A stretch of 64,000 nucleotides of DNA from Paraburkholderia caribensis (GTDB lineage: Bacteria; Pseudomonadota; Gammaproteobacteria; Burkholderiales; Burkholderiaceae), in assembly GCF_002902945.1 (NCBI RefSeq), contig NZ_CP026101.1:1-64000 (forward strand), given 5' to 3'. The translations under genes were made by a program, and so were the position numbers. A model generated the notes under the pieces. That model saw nothing but the letters and a program-made list of their open reading frames with translations, had not been told where the DNA came from and did not search any database. This document shows positions 51,651-60,890 of this stretch, piece by piece. Position 1 is the first letter of the stretch; every line of letters starts with the position of its first letter.

Positions 51651-52694
51651 TTACTCGTACGAGAAGATGCTGCCGAGCTTGTCCATGCGTTCGAGCGCCA
51701 TGCCCGAGCCACGCACGACGCAAGTCAGCGGATCTTCTGCGACCAGCACGGGCAGGCCCGTTTCTTCCGCCAGCAGGCGGTCGAGGTCGCGCAGCAGTGC
51801 GCCACCGCCCGTCAGCATCATGCCGCGCTCGGCGATGTCGGCGCCGAGTTCCGGCGGCGTCTGTTCCAGCGCGATCTTCACCGACGACACGATCTGGTTC
51901 AGCGGGTCGGTCAATGCTTCGAGAATTTCGTTGCTCGAAATAGTGAAGCTGCGCGGAATGCCTTCCGACAGGTTACGGCCCTTCACTTCCATTTCCTTGA
52001 CTTCCGAGCCCGGGAACGCGGAGCCGATTTCCTTCTTGATGGCTTCCGCCGTCTGTTCGCCGATCAGCATGCCGTAGTTGCGGCGGATGTAATTGACGAT
52101 CGCTTCGTCGAACTTGTCGCCGCCGACCCGCACCGAACCCTTGTACACGATGCCGCCCAGCGAGATCACGCCGACTTCCGTCGTGCCGCCGCCGATGTCG
52201 ACGACCATCGAGCCCGTTGCTTCCGAAACCGGCAGGCCGGCACCGATTGCTGCTGCCATCGGCTCTTCGATCAGATAGACCTGCGACGCGCCCGCGCCGT
52301 GTGCCGCTTCCTTGATGGCGCGGCGCTCGACCTGCGTCGAACCGCACGGCACGCAGATGATGATGCGCGGCGACGGCGAGAACATGCGCGATTCGTGAGC
52401 CGTCTTGATGAACTGCTTGATCATCTGTTCGGTCACGGTGAAGTCGGCGATCACGCCGTCCTTCATCGGGCGGATCGCCTCGATGTTGCCCGGCACCTTG
52501 CCGAGCATCTGCTTTGCTTCCTTGCCGACTGCCTGAATGGTCTTCTTGCCATTCGGGCCGCCTTCCTGGCGAATCGAAACGACGGACGGCTCGTCGAGAA
52601 CGATACCTTTGCCACGCATATAGATGAGCGTGTTGGCCGTGCCGAGGTCAATGGCCAGATCGTTGGAGAAATAGCTGCGCAAAAAACCGAACAT
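51651..52694 (-). CDS. mreB: Rod-shape actin homologue MreB
   Basis: A 347-residue actin-like filament protein that positions cell wall synthesis. Phosphate-binding segments are DLAIDLGTANTLIY (phosphate 1) and VVDIGGGTTEVGVISLGG (phosphate 2), with the adenosine segment MLTGGGALLRDLDRLL near residue 285. The length equals that of other MreB proteins. The start at 52694 (MFGFLRSYFSNDLAIDLG) matches the N-terminal membrane-anchoring helix. It is the first gene of the shape cluster, divergent from gatC. Confidence 0.98.
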   Translation of the reverse strand: MFGFLRSYFSNDLAIDLGTANTLIYMRGKGIVLDEPSVVSIRQEGGPNGKKTIQAVGKEAKQMLGKVPGNIEAIRPMKDGVIADFTVTEQMIKQFIKTAHESRMFSPSPRIIICVPCGSTQVERRAIKEAAHGAGASQVYLIEEPMAAAIGAGLPVSEATGSMVVDIGGGTTEVGVISLGGIVYKGSVRVGGDKFDEAIVNYIRRNYGMLIGEQTAEAIKKEIGSAFPGSEVKEMEVKGRNLSEGIPRSFTISSNEILEALTDPLNQIVSSVKIALEQTPPELGADIAERGMMLTGGGALLRDLDRLLAEETGLPVLVAEDPLTCVVRGSGMALERMDKLGSIFSYE

Positions 52695-53072
52695 GCAAAA
52701 TCCTGTCTCGCTGGGGGCCGGGCCTCGCATCGTAAGCGTAGGGCGGCAGCGGAAAAAAATTAGCAGCCTCATGTCCGGCCAATTGCGCCGTAAGAAGCAT
52801 GAAACTGCGAGGGAACGTACCGGAGGCTATAGCAAGGTAGCCGAGCTGTCGCTCAGTCATATCCGAAAATGTCAGAAAGCCCTTGGTAAGACGGTCCGGG
52901 TTTGGGTCGAACGCGTAATGATACCTTATAATTTTGCTTGATTTGAAGGAAACGAATGGCAGTTTTTGCCGTCGTTGGCCCCAATTTCGAGGGCCTGCTC
53001 CAATGACCTAACCCGCTGTCGCAGCATCGTTTTTTCATCGTTGCGGCAGACTGCCACTTTTTCGGTGACTGC
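52695..53072. other. 378-bp divergent promoter region of mreB and gatC
   Basis: No gene seen. It contains the TATAAT box at 52927-52932 oriented toward gatC and an AT-rich stretch (52745-52760) near the mreB start. Confidence 0.6.
52902..52932 (+). promoter_or_regulatory. Candidate promoter of gatCAB
   Basis: TTGGGT (52902-52907) and an exact TATAAT (52927-52932) separated by 19 nt, about 140 bp before gatC. Confidence 0.5.
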
Positions 53073-53372
53073 ATGGCCCTGACTCTGACCGATGTGAAAC
53101 GCATCGCCCACCTCGCTCGGCTCGAATTGCCCGATGCCGACGCCGAGCACACGCTGACCCAGCTCAACGATTTCTTCGGCCTCGTCGAACAGATGCAGGC
53201 GGTCGATACGACGGGCATCGCGCCGCTCGCGCATCCCATCGAGCAGATCGAAGATGTGGCGCTGCGTCTGCGCGACGACGCCGTGACGGAAAACGTGAAT
53301 CGCGAGGACAACCAGCGTCCGGCGCCCGCTGTGCAGGACGGCCTGTATCTGGTGCCCAAGGTCATCGAGTAA
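53073..53372 (+). CDS. gatC: Aspartyl/glutamyl-tRNA amidotransferase subunit C
   Basis: A 99-residue scaffold subunit that stabilises GatA-GatB. MALTLTDVKRIAHLARLEL at the N-terminus, FFGLVEQMQAVDTTGIAPLAHP and LRDDAVTENVNRED in the C-terminal half are standard GatC features. It leads the gatC-gatA-gatB operon. Confidence 0.97.
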   Translation: MALTLTDVKRIAHLARLELPDADAEHTLTQLNDFFGLVEQMQAVDTTGIAPLAHPIEQIEDVALRLRDDAVTENVNREDNQRPAPAVQDGLYLVPKVIE

Positions 53373-53525
53373 GCGCCGCGTCAATGATCAAGCAAAGGGT
53401 TGTGTGTCACGCGTGCCAACGTCTGCGCGCAACACAACCCGCTTTGTTCGGCCCGGCCTGCCGGCGGGCGGCCGGATGCCTTTACGGCGGCGCATCGCGC
53501 CGTCGCGCTTTCCAGGAAAAACGCA

Positions 53526-55019
53526 ATGCATGAGAAAAGCTTGACCGAACTGCGCGCCGCGCTCGACGCGAAGCAATGCTCCGCGGTCGAACTGGCGCAG
53601 TTGTATCTGAAGCGCATTGACGATCACAAGGCGCTGAACGCCTTCGTTCACGTCGATGCGCAACAGACGCTCGCGCAGGCGCAAGCCGCCGACGCGCAGA
53701 TCGCCGCCGGCAACGCCGGTCCGCTGACGGGCCTGCCCATCGCGCACAAGGACGTGTTCGTCACGCGCAACTGGCGCTCCACGGCCGGCTCGAAGATGCT
53801 CGAAAACTACACGAGCCCGTTCGATGCAACGGTGGTCGAGCGTATCGCGCGCGCGGGCATGGTATGCGTCGGCAAGACCAATATGGACGAGTTCGCAATG
53901 GGCTCGTCGAACGAGAACTCGTACTTCGGCCCGGTGCAGAACCCGTGGGACCGAAAGGCCGTGCCGGGCGGCTCGTCGGGCGGCTCGGCGGCGGCGGTCG
54001 CCGCGCGCCTCGCGCCCGCCGCGACAGGCACCGACACGGGCGGCTCGATCCGCCAGCCGGCGTCGTTCTCGGGCATCACGGGCATCAAGCCGACCTACGG
54101 CCGCGTGTCGCGTTACGGGATGATCGCGTTTGCATCGTCGCTCGATCAGGGCGGCCCGCTGGCGCAGTCGGCTGCCGACTGCGCGTTGCTGCTGAACGCT
54201 ATGGGCGGCTTCGACGAGCGCGACTCCACCAGCCTCACGCACGATCACGAAAACTACACGCGCTATCTCGGCCAGACGTGGTCCGGCGCGGGCAACGCGG
54301 CCGACAAGCCGCTTGCGGGCCTGCGCATCGGCTTGCCGAAGGAATACTTCGGCGCGGGCCTCGCCGAAGACGTGCGCGCGTCCATCGATGCCGCGCTGAA
54401 GCAATACGAAGCGCTCGGCGCCACGCTCGTCAAAGTGTCGCTGCCGAAGACGGAACTGTCGATTCCCGTGTACTACGTGATCGCGCCGGCGGAAGCGTCG
54501 TCGAACCTGTCGCGTTTCGACGGCGTGCGTTACGGCCATCGCGCGGCCGAGTATCGCGATCTGCTCGACATGTACAAGAAGTCGCGCGCCGAAGGCTTCG
54601 GCCCCGAGGTAAAACGCCGCATTCTGGTCGGCACGTATGTGCTGTCGCACGGCTATTACGACGCGTACTACCTGCAGGCACAGAAGATCCGCCGCATCAT
54701 CGCGCAGGATTTCCAGGAAGCGTTCAAGCAGTGCGACGTGATCATGGGCCCGGTGGCGCCGTCGGTTGCGTGGGATATCGGCGCGAAGGGCGACGATCCC
54801 GTGCAGATGTATCTCGCGGATATCTACACGCTGTCGGTGAGCCTCGCCGGTTTGCCGGGCATGAGCGTGCCGTGCGGCTTCGGCGCGGGCGCGAATGCGC
54901 AGCGCCCGGTCGGCTTGCAGATCATCGGCAACTATTTCAACGAAGCACGCATGCTGCAGGTAGCGGACGCGTTCCAGCGCGTCACGGACTGGCATCGCAA
55001 GGCGCCGGCGGGAGTTTAA
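53526..55019 (+). CDS. gatA: Aspartyl/glutamyl-tRNA amidotransferase subunit A
   Basis: A 497-residue amidase that releases ammonia from glutamine and channels it to GatB. The Ser-cisSer-Lys triad is visible: Lys in PIAHKDVFVT, the cis-Ser in PGGSSGGSAAAVAARL and the nucleophile Ser in GTDTGGSIRQPA. Conserved NMDEFAMGSSNENS precedes these. The start at 53526 (MHEKSLTELRAALDAKQ) gives the family length. gatB starts 2 bp after its stop. Confidence 0.97.
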   Translation: MHEKSLTELRAALDAKQCSAVELAQLYLKRIDDHKALNAFVHVDAQQTLAQAQAADAQIAAGNAGPLTGLPIAHKDVFVTRNWRSTAGSKMLENYTSPFDATVVERIARAGMVCVGKTNMDEFAMGSSNENSYFGPVQNPWDRKAVPGGSSGGSAAAVAARLAPAATGTDTGGSIRQPASFSGITGIKPTYGRVSRYGMIAFASSLDQGGPLAQSAADCALLLNAMGGFDERDSTSLTHDHENYTRYLGQTWSGAGNAADKPLAGLRIGLPKEYFGAGLAEDVRASIDAALKQYEALGATLVKVSLPKTELSIPVYYVIAPAEASSNLSRFDGVRYGHRAAEYRDLLDMYKKSRAEGFGPEVKRRILVGTYVLSHGYYDAYYLQAQKIRRIIAQDFQEAFKQCDVIMGPVAPSVAWDIGAKGDDPVQMYLADIYTLSVSLAGLPGMSVPCGFGAGANAQRPVGLQIIGNYFNEARMLQVADAFQRVTDWHRKAPAGV

Positions 55020-55021
55020 GC

Positions 55022-56497
55022 ATGGCAACACAATGGGAAGTCGTTATCGGTCTCGAGACCCACGCGCAGCTGTCGACGGTCTCGAAGATTTTCTCGGGCG
55101 CGGCCACGCAGTTCGGCGCCGCGCCGAACACGCAGGCGTGCCCCGTCGATCTGGCATTGCCGGGCGTGTTGCCCGTGATGAACCGGGGCGCCGTCGAGCG
55201 CGCGATCCAGTTCGGTCTCGCCATCGACGCGACGATCGCGCCGCGCAGCATCTTCGCGCGCAAGAACTACTTCTACCCTGATCTGCCGAAGGGCTATCAG
55301 ATCAGCCAGTACGAAATCCCCGTCGTGCAAGGCGGCCAGATCACGATTCAGGTTCCCGCCAACGAAAAGGCCGGTAAAGAAGCGTACGAAAAGACCGTGA
55401 ACCTGACGCGCGCCCACCTCGAAGAAGACGCGGGCAAGTCGCTGCATGAAGACTTCGCGGGCATGACGGGTATCGATCTGAACCGCGCTGGCACGCCGCT
55501 GCTCGAAATCGTCACCGAGCCTGAAATGCGCAGCGCCGCCGAAGCGGTCGCGTATGCGAAGGCTTTGCATGGTCTCGTCGTGTGGCTCGGCATTTGCGAC
55601 GGCAACATGCAGGAAGGCTCGTTCCGCTGCGACGCGAACGTGTCGGTGCGCCCCGTCGGCCAGAAGGAATTCGGCACGCGCGCCGAGATCAAGAACCTGA
55701 ACTCGTTCCGCTTCCTCGAGGAAGCGATCCAGTACGAAGTGCGCCGTCAGATCGAACTGATCGAAGACGGCGGCACGGTGGTGCAGGAAACGCGTCTGTA
55801 CGACCCCGACAAGCGCGAAACGCGTTCGATGCGCAGCAAGGAAGACGCGCACGATTACCGCTATTTCCCCGATCCCGATCTGATGCCGCTCGTGATCGAG
55901 TCGTCGTGGGTCGAGCGCGTGAAGGGCGAACTGCCCGAACTGCCGGCGGCGATGCAGCGGCGTTTCGTCGAGCAATATGGCCTCACGCCGTACGATGCAG
56001 GCGTCGTCACGTCGAGCAAGGCGATGGCCGCGTACTACGAAGCCGTCGTCGCGAAGGTCGGCGCAGCGCAGGCGAAGGTCGCGGCAAACTGGCTGATGGG
56101 CGAAGTGTCGTCGCAACTCAACCGTGAAGACCTCGACATCGCGAACAGCCCGGTATTGGCCGCGCAACTCGCGCTCGTTCTGCAACGTATCGCCGACGGC
56201 ACGATCTCGAACAAGATCGCGAAGGAAATTTTCCTCGCGATCTGGGAAGAGAAAGCCACGGATGACACCGCTGCCGACCGCATCATCGAAGCCAAGGGTC
56301 TCAAGCAGATTTCGGATACGGGCGCGCTCGAAGCGATCATCGACGAAGTGCTCGCCGCGAACCAGAAGTCGGTCGAAGAATTCCGCGCCGGCAAGGAAAA
56401 GGCGTTCAACGCGCTGATCGGCCAGGCGATGAAGGCGACCAAGGGCAAGGCGAATCCGCAGCAGGTGAACGAGCTGTTGAAGAAGAAGCTGGGCTGA
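55022..56497 (+). CDS. gatB: Aspartyl/glutamyl-tRNA amidotransferase subunit B
   Basis: A 491-residue kinase-transamidase subunit that phosphorylates and amidates mischarged Glu-tRNA(Gln) and Asp-tRNA(Asn). WEVVIGLETHAQLSTVSKIFSG, CPVDLALPGVLPVMNRGAV, NYFYPDLPKGYQISQYEIP and LEEDAGKS mark the cradle domain. The C-terminal YqeY-like tail domain (about 345-491) ends QQVNELLKKKLG. It begins 2 bp after gatA. Confidence 0.98.
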   Translation: MATQWEVVIGLETHAQLSTVSKIFSGAATQFGAAPNTQACPVDLALPGVLPVMNRGAVERAIQFGLAIDATIAPRSIFARKNYFYPDLPKGYQISQYEIPVVQGGQITIQVPANEKAGKEAYEKTVNLTRAHLEEDAGKSLHEDFAGMTGIDLNRAGTPLLEIVTEPEMRSAAEAVAYAKALHGLVVWLGICDGNMQEGSFRCDANVSVRPVGQKEFGTRAEIKNLNSFRFLEEAIQYEVRRQIELIEDGGTVVQETRLYDPDKRETRSMRSKEDAHDYRYFPDPDLMPLVIESSWVERVKGELPELPAAMQRRFVEQYGLTPYDAGVVTSSKAMAAYYEAVVAKVGAAQAKVAANWLMGEVSSQLNREDLDIANSPVLAAQLALVLQRIADGTISNKIAKEIFLAIWEEKATDDTAADRIIEAKGLKQISDTGALEAIIDEVLAANQKSVEEFRAGKEKAFNALIGQAMKATKGKANPQQVNELLKKKLG

Positions 56498-56549
56498 GTG
56501 TCGTAGCGGTACGAGCCTTCGCGTGCGGCACGTCGCATGCGAAGCCATG

Positions 56550-56596
56550 ACGGGCTGTTGTCGCATCGAAAGTCGCGCAACGGCCCGTTTGCTTTT
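56550..56596 (+). terminator. Terminator after gatB
   Basis: ACGGGCTGTTG (56550-56560) and CAACGGCCCGT (56578-56588), one G-T pair, 17-nt loop, followed by TTGCTTTTT. Confidence 0.7.
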
Positions 56597-56635
56597 TCAT
56601 TCGACGTGACGGCCCGCCGCACAGGAGGAACCACG

Positions 56636-57472
56636 ATGGCCAAGAAGAACAATCTCGACGATTACCGCGTGCCTTTTTTCGACGGGAACGACAAGGCGAA
56701 GTTTTCACTCGCCAGCATCGATCCGTCCTCGAAGCCGTTTTCGACGGGATCGAAAGATACCGACCGCGAACGGCTTGCCGAGGTCGGCGCGGCGCTGGAT
56801 GCGCAGCAGGAACGCCTGCACGCGCAGCGCGTGCAGCGTGTTCTGCTCGTACTGCAAGGCATGGACACGAGCGGCAAGGACGGCACGATCCGCGCGGTGT
56901 TTCATGAAGTCGATCCGCTTGGCCTGCGCATCGTGCCGTTCAAGGCGCCGACGCTCACCGAGCTGGCGCACGACTTTCTGTGGCGGGTCCATTCGCAGGC
57001 GCCCGCCGCTGGCGAACTGACGATCTTCAACCGCAGCCATTACGAAGACGTGCTCGTGCCCGTGGTGCTCGGTTCGATAGACAAGGACGCGCGCCTGCGC
57101 CGCTACCGGCACATTCGCGACTTCGAGCTGATGCTCGCGGAAAGCGGCACGACGATCATCAAATGCATGCTGCACATTTCGAAGGACGAGCAGCGCGAGC
57201 GCCTGCAGGCGCGCATCGACGATCCGACCAAGCACTGGAAATTCGACGTCTCCGATCTCGACGCGCGCAAGCAGTGGGACAAGTACCAGGACGCGTATGA
57301 AGAAGCGCTGGCGGCCACGTCGACGGAATACGCGCCGTGGTACGTGATTCCCGCCAACTCGAAGACGCATCGCAACGTGATGGTCGGTGAATTGCTGCTG
57401 CGCGCGTTCGAGTCGCTCGAGCTCGAATTCCCGCCGGCGAAAGAATCGCTCAAGGGCGTGATAGTCGAATGA
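56636..57472 (+). CDS. ppk2: Polyphosphate kinase 2 family protein
   Basis: A 278-residue PPK2-type phosphotransferase that uses polyphosphate to phosphorylate nucleotides. Walker A reads LQGMDTSGKDGTIRAV near residue 77, Walker B FNRSHYEDVLVPVV near 140, and the lid region has KDEQRERLQARIDDPTKHWKF. The single-domain length and the N-terminal FSLASIDPSSKPFSTGSK suit the group that phosphorylates both AMP and ADP, but substrate preference is inference. The ATG at 56636 follows CAGGAGGA. Confidence 0.93.
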   Translation: MAKKNNLDDYRVPFFDGNDKAKFSLASIDPSSKPFSTGSKDTDRERLAEVGAALDAQQERLHAQRVQRVLLVLQGMDTSGKDGTIRAVFHEVDPLGLRIVPFKAPTLTELAHDFLWRVHSQAPAAGELTIFNRSHYEDVLVPVVLGSIDKDARLRRYRHIRDFELMLAESGTTIIKCMLHISKDEQRERLQARIDDPTKHWKFDVSDLDARKQWDKYQDAYEEALAATSTEYAPWYVIPANSKTHRNVMVGELLLRAFESLELEFPPAKESLKGVIVE

Positions 57473-57515
57473 TCCTCACCTGGTCGAATAGACAAAAACA
57501 CAACGAAGGAAAAAC

Positions 57516-58298
57516 ATGTTTCGTGTGATCACCGCCAACCTGAACGGCATCCGTTCGGCGGCCAAGAAAGGCTTTTTCGAGTGGTTCGGTGAGCAGAAGG
57601 CCGATGTCGTGTGCGTGCAGGAAATCAAATGCTCGCAGGACGACATGACGCCTGAATTTCTCGCGCCGCACGGTTTCACCGGCTATTTCCAGCATGCGGT
57701 GAAGAAGGGTTACAGCGGCGCGGGTCTCTATACGCGTCACGAGCCGGATGAAGTCGTGATCGGCTTCGGCAGCGAAGAGTTCGATCCTGAAGGACGCTAC
57801 GTGGAAGCGCGCTTCGGCAATCTGTCGGTAATTTCCGTGTATGTGCCGTCGGGTTCGAGCGGGGACGAGCGCCAGCAGGCGAAGTACCGCTTCATGGACG
57901 AGTTCATGCCGCACCTCACGGAGTTGTCGAAAGAGCGCGAAGTGATCGTGTGCGGCGACGTCAACATCGTGCACAAGGAAATCGACATCAAGAACTGGAA
58001 GGGCAACCAGAAGAACTCGGGCTGCCTGCCGGAAGAACGCGCGTGGCTCACCAAGCTGTTCGACGACGTCGGCTACGTGGACGTGTTCCGCACGCTTGAC
58101 CAGCGGCCCGAGCAATACACGTGGTGGAGCAATCGCGGTCAGGCGTATGCGAAGAACGTTGGGTGGCGTATCGACTACCAGATCGCGACGCCGGGTGTTG
58201 CCGCGACGGCGAAGCGCGTCGATGTGTTCCGCGACATAAAGTTCAGCGATCACGCGCCCGTGACCGTCGACTACGCGCACAAGATCGCGAAGAAATAA
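57516..58298 (+). CDS. xthA: Exodeoxyribonuclease III
   Basis: A 260-residue AP endonuclease and 3'-5' exonuclease of base excision repair. Catalytic positions are in NLNGIRSA (Asn), CVQEIKCSQDD (Glu), YSGAGLYTR (Tyr), GDVNIVHKEIDIKNW (Asp and Asn), and C-terminal RIDYQIAT and SDHAPVTVDY (Asp-His). Length and N-terminus MFRVITANLNGIRSAAKKGF agree with the ExoIII family. It converges on the M48 protease gene with only 12 bp between stops. Confidence 0.95.
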   Translation: MFRVITANLNGIRSAAKKGFFEWFGEQKADVVCVQEIKCSQDDMTPEFLAPHGFTGYFQHAVKKGYSGAGLYTRHEPDEVVIGFGSEEFDPEGRYVEARFGNLSVISVYVPSGSSGDERQQAKYRFMDEFMPHLTELSKEREVIVCGDVNIVHKEIDIKNWKGNQKNSGCLPEERAWLTKLFDDVGYVDVFRTLDQRPEQYTWWSNRGQAYAKNVGWRIDYQIATPGVAATAKRVDVFRDIKFSDHAPVTVDYAHKIAKK

Positions 58299-58310
58299 AC
58301 GAAAGCGGCG

Positions 58311-59483
58311 TCAGTCGCTCGCGGTCGTACGGCGCGGGCGGCCGATGCCCGCATAGTCGGGCAGCGCATCGACGCTCTTGCCGACGGCTTTCGCGTACAG
58401 CGGCAGCATGTCGGGCAGGCGCTTCATGATGTCCGCGCGGCGCGTCGGATTGTACGGATGCACGTAGATGAAGCCCTGATCGCGGTTGCTGCGGGTCGCG
58501 ACGGCGAGCTTGTCCCACAGTGTGATCGCGGCGCGCGGATCAAAACCCGCGCGCGAAGCAATCTCGCTGCCGATCACGTCGGCCTCGGTTTCATCGGCGC
58601 GTTCGTACTTCATCTCCAGCAACTGCGTACCGATGCCGAGCGGCGCTTCGCCGAGATCGGCGAGACCGAAAAGTTGCGGAATCGACCCCGATCCGAGTTG
58701 CGCGGCCTGCTGTTCGCCGAGACGCTCGCGCGCGTGCTCGCGTAGCGCGTGGGCGATTTCATGGCCGAGCAGCATGCCGAGTTCGTTGTCGTTGGGCTTG
58801 ATCTTGTCGAGCATGCCGCCATACACGATGATCTTGCCGCCCGGCAGACAGTACACACGAACATCCGGCGAACGCAGCACCGCGATATCCCACTTCCAGT
58901 TCTTCGCGCGGTCGTTCCATTTCAGCGCGTACGGAACCAGCTTGTCGACGATCGACTGCACACGCTTCACGTGCGCGTCCGATGACGGATAAAGCCGGCT
59001 CATATGCTCGGCGCCGCGCGCGATCTGATCGAATTCCTCAGCCGATTGCGCTTCGAGCATCGGCGACGGAATCAGATTGCGGAATACCGCGTAGCCGCCA
59101 TAGCGCAATTGCTGGTTCGGCACGAAGGGCGGCGGCGGGGGCGTGGGTGCCGGCGTGCGAGCCGTCACGGGCGTTGGCGGTGTCGCTGCGCCGGCGTTCG
59201 ACGGCGCGGATGTGCCTGACGTGGCGGACGGCGCCGTTTCCGACTTAGGCGCGGAAAGGGTCGAAGGCGTGGATGGCGCGTTCGCAGCAGGCGGCGCGCT
59301 GACGCTCGATGTCGATTCGGCCGCGCGCGCCTGCCACGGCGACATCACGCCGAACGCCGCGCACGCGGCGAGAACGGCCAGATGCAGGACATGGCTACGC
59401 GCGCGCATGCGATATGCAGGCGATCGACGGAAAGCGGCGCGCGAAGCCGGACCCATGACGGCGCGCCGCGACGCAAACACCAT
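58311..59483 (-). CDS. M48-family metalloprotease, exported
   Basis: A 390-residue protein with the zinc site LGHEIAHALREHARERL (HEXXH) and the third ligand in ERADETEADVIGSEIASRAGF. A cleavable signal lies at about 26-55 (RMRARSHVLHLAVLAACAAFG...QARA), followed by a Ser/Thr/Pro/Ala-rich linker and the protease domain, the layout of BepA/LoiP-like periplasmic proteases but without TPRs. The ATG at 59483 overlaps the ampG-like TGA (TGATG) with GGAGAAAG upstream; an internal ATG at 59408 would start directly at the signal peptide. Confidence 0.88.
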   Translation of the reverse strand: MVFASRRAVMGPASRAAFRRSPAYRMRARSHVLHLAVLAACAAFGVMSPWQARAAESTSSVSAPPAANAPSTPSTLSAPKSETAPSATSGTSAPSNAGAATPPTPVTARTPAPTPPPPPFVPNQQLRYGGYAVFRNLIPSPMLEAQSAEEFDQIARGAEHMSRLYPSSDAHVKRVQSIVDKLVPYALKWNDRAKNWKWDIAVLRSPDVRVYCLPGGKIIVYGGMLDKIKPNDNELGMLLGHEIAHALREHARERLGEQQAAQLGSGSIPQLFGLADLGEAPLGIGTQLLEMKYERADETEADVIGSEIASRAGFDPRAAITLWDKLAVATRSNRDQGFIYVHPYNPTRRADIMKRLPDMLPLYAKAVGKSVDALPDYAGIGRPRRTTASD

Positions 59484-60877
59484 CACGGCTGCTTTCTCCA
59501 GGGGGCGATGCGAAACAACAGTAGCATGCCTGGTATAGCAAGCGCCGTGCAGACCAGGAAGTAATCGAACCAGCCGATCTTCGCGACGACGAAGCCGCTT
59601 GCCGCCGACGCCAGCGTGCGCGGCACCGAAGCCAGCGACGTGAAGAGCGCGAACTGCGTCGCCGTGTAGCGCGGGTCGGTCGTACTGGCGATGTACGCGG
59701 TGAACGCGGCGAGCGTGAGGCCTGTCGTGAAGGTTTCGAAGCCGTAGACGAGCGCGAGCGCCACCGACATCGGATCGAGTTGCACCGTCCAGCCGATGCC
59801 GAGCAGCGACAGCAGTTTTGTCGTGCCCGCGCTGAGCGCGACGGCGATGTCGTACACGACGGTGAGCCCCGGCGACGTCGGCCCGACGTGCGCGAGCCAC
59901 GCGAAGCCGAGCGTCGACACCATCTGCAGAATGCCGAAGATCCACAGGCCGCGACCGATGCCGATACGCATCAGCGCAATTCCGCCAATGATGCCGCCCG
60001 CCAGACTCGCGCCGAATGCCGTCGTTTTGGCGATCACGCCGATCTGCGTGCGCGAAAAGCCGATGTCGAGAAAGAACGACGTGGACAGCGTGGTCGCCAT
60101 CGTATCGCCGAGCTTGTACAGGAAGATGAAGCCGAGCACGAACAGTGCGCCGCGCCAGCCGTCGCGCAGAATGAATTCGCGGAACGGCTCGACGATTGCT
60201 TCGCGCAGGTTCTTCGGCGGCGTGCCGTGCACTTCGGGCTCGCGCACGACGACGGTCATGATCATGCCCGGCAGCATGAACGCGGCCGTGACGATGAACA
60301 CGGTCGCCCAGGGCAGATGGTCCGAGAGTATCAGCGCGAGCGAACCGGGCACGAGCGCCGCGATCTTGTACGCGTTCACGTGCACCGCATTGCCCAGGCC
60401 TTGCTCGGTGTCATGCAGCAGTTCGCGCCGATACGCGTCGATCACGATGTCCGAGCTCGCGCCAAAGAATGCGACGAGCGCGGTCAGTGCGGCAACCGTC
60501 CAGATCGAATCGCGCGGCGAAACGATGCCGAGCGATGCGATCGCGCCGGCGACCAGAATCTGCGTGAACAGCATCCAGCCGCGCCGGCGTCCCGGCCGCC
60601 AGCCGGGCAGACGCGGCACGTAACGGTCCATCAGCGGCGCCCAGAGGAATTTCCACGTATAGGGGAACTGGATCAGCGCGAACAGGCCGATTTCCTTCAG
60701 GTTCACGCCTTCTGAGCGCAGCCAGGCCTGGACGAGATAGACGAGGGTGAACAGCGGCAACCCCGACGTGAAGCCGAGGAAAACGCAGATCAGCATGCGC
60801 GCGTTGAGAAACGCGCGCCAGCCGGGATGTTCTTCGTGAGCGGTTAGTGCGGGCGCCTCGTGTGGCGGGTTCGACAT
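59483..60877 (-). CDS. ampG: AmpG-like muropeptide permease (MFS)
   Basis: A 464-residue major-facilitator protein with about 12 membrane segments. The N-terminal LICVFLGFTSGLPLFTLVYLVQAWLRSEGVNLKEIGLFALIQFPYTWKFLWAPLMDR segment (quoted in outline) carries the AmpG pattern GF-SGLP and YxxKFLWAPLxDR. AmpG imports GlcNAc-anhydroMurNAc peptides for wall recycling. FGASSDIVIDAYRREL is the second conserved block. The ATG at 60877 replaces an earlier in-frame ATG. The gene is translationally coupled to the downstream metalloprotease. Confidence 0.88.
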   Translation of the reverse strand: MSNPPHEAPALTAHEEHPGWRAFLNARMLICVFLGFTSGLPLFTLVYLVQAWLRSEGVNLKEIGLFALIQFPYTWKFLWAPLMDRYVPRLPGWRPGRRRGWMLFTQILVAGAIASLGIVSPRDSIWTVAALTALVAFFGASSDIVIDAYRRELLHDTEQGLGNAVHVNAYKIAALVPGSLALILSDHLPWATVFIVTAAFMLPGMIMTVVVREPEVHGTPPKNLREAIVEPFREFILRDGWRGALFVLGFIFLYKLGDTMATTLSTSFFLDIGFSRTQIGVIAKTTAFGASLAGGIIGGIALMRIGIGRGLWIFGILQMVSTLGFAWLAHVGPTSPGLTVVYDIAVALSAGTTKLLSLLGIGWTVQLDPMSVALALVYGFETFTTGLTLAAFTAYIASTTDPRYTATQFALFTSLASVPRTLASAASGFVVAKIGWFDYFLVCTALAIPGMLLLFRIAPWRKQP

Positions 60878-60890
60878 GAGATGAGTGACG

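Noticed and set aside
53388..56566. Long open frames opposite gatA and gatB
   Set aside because: Antisense shadows; the plus-strand proteins match known families over their full length.
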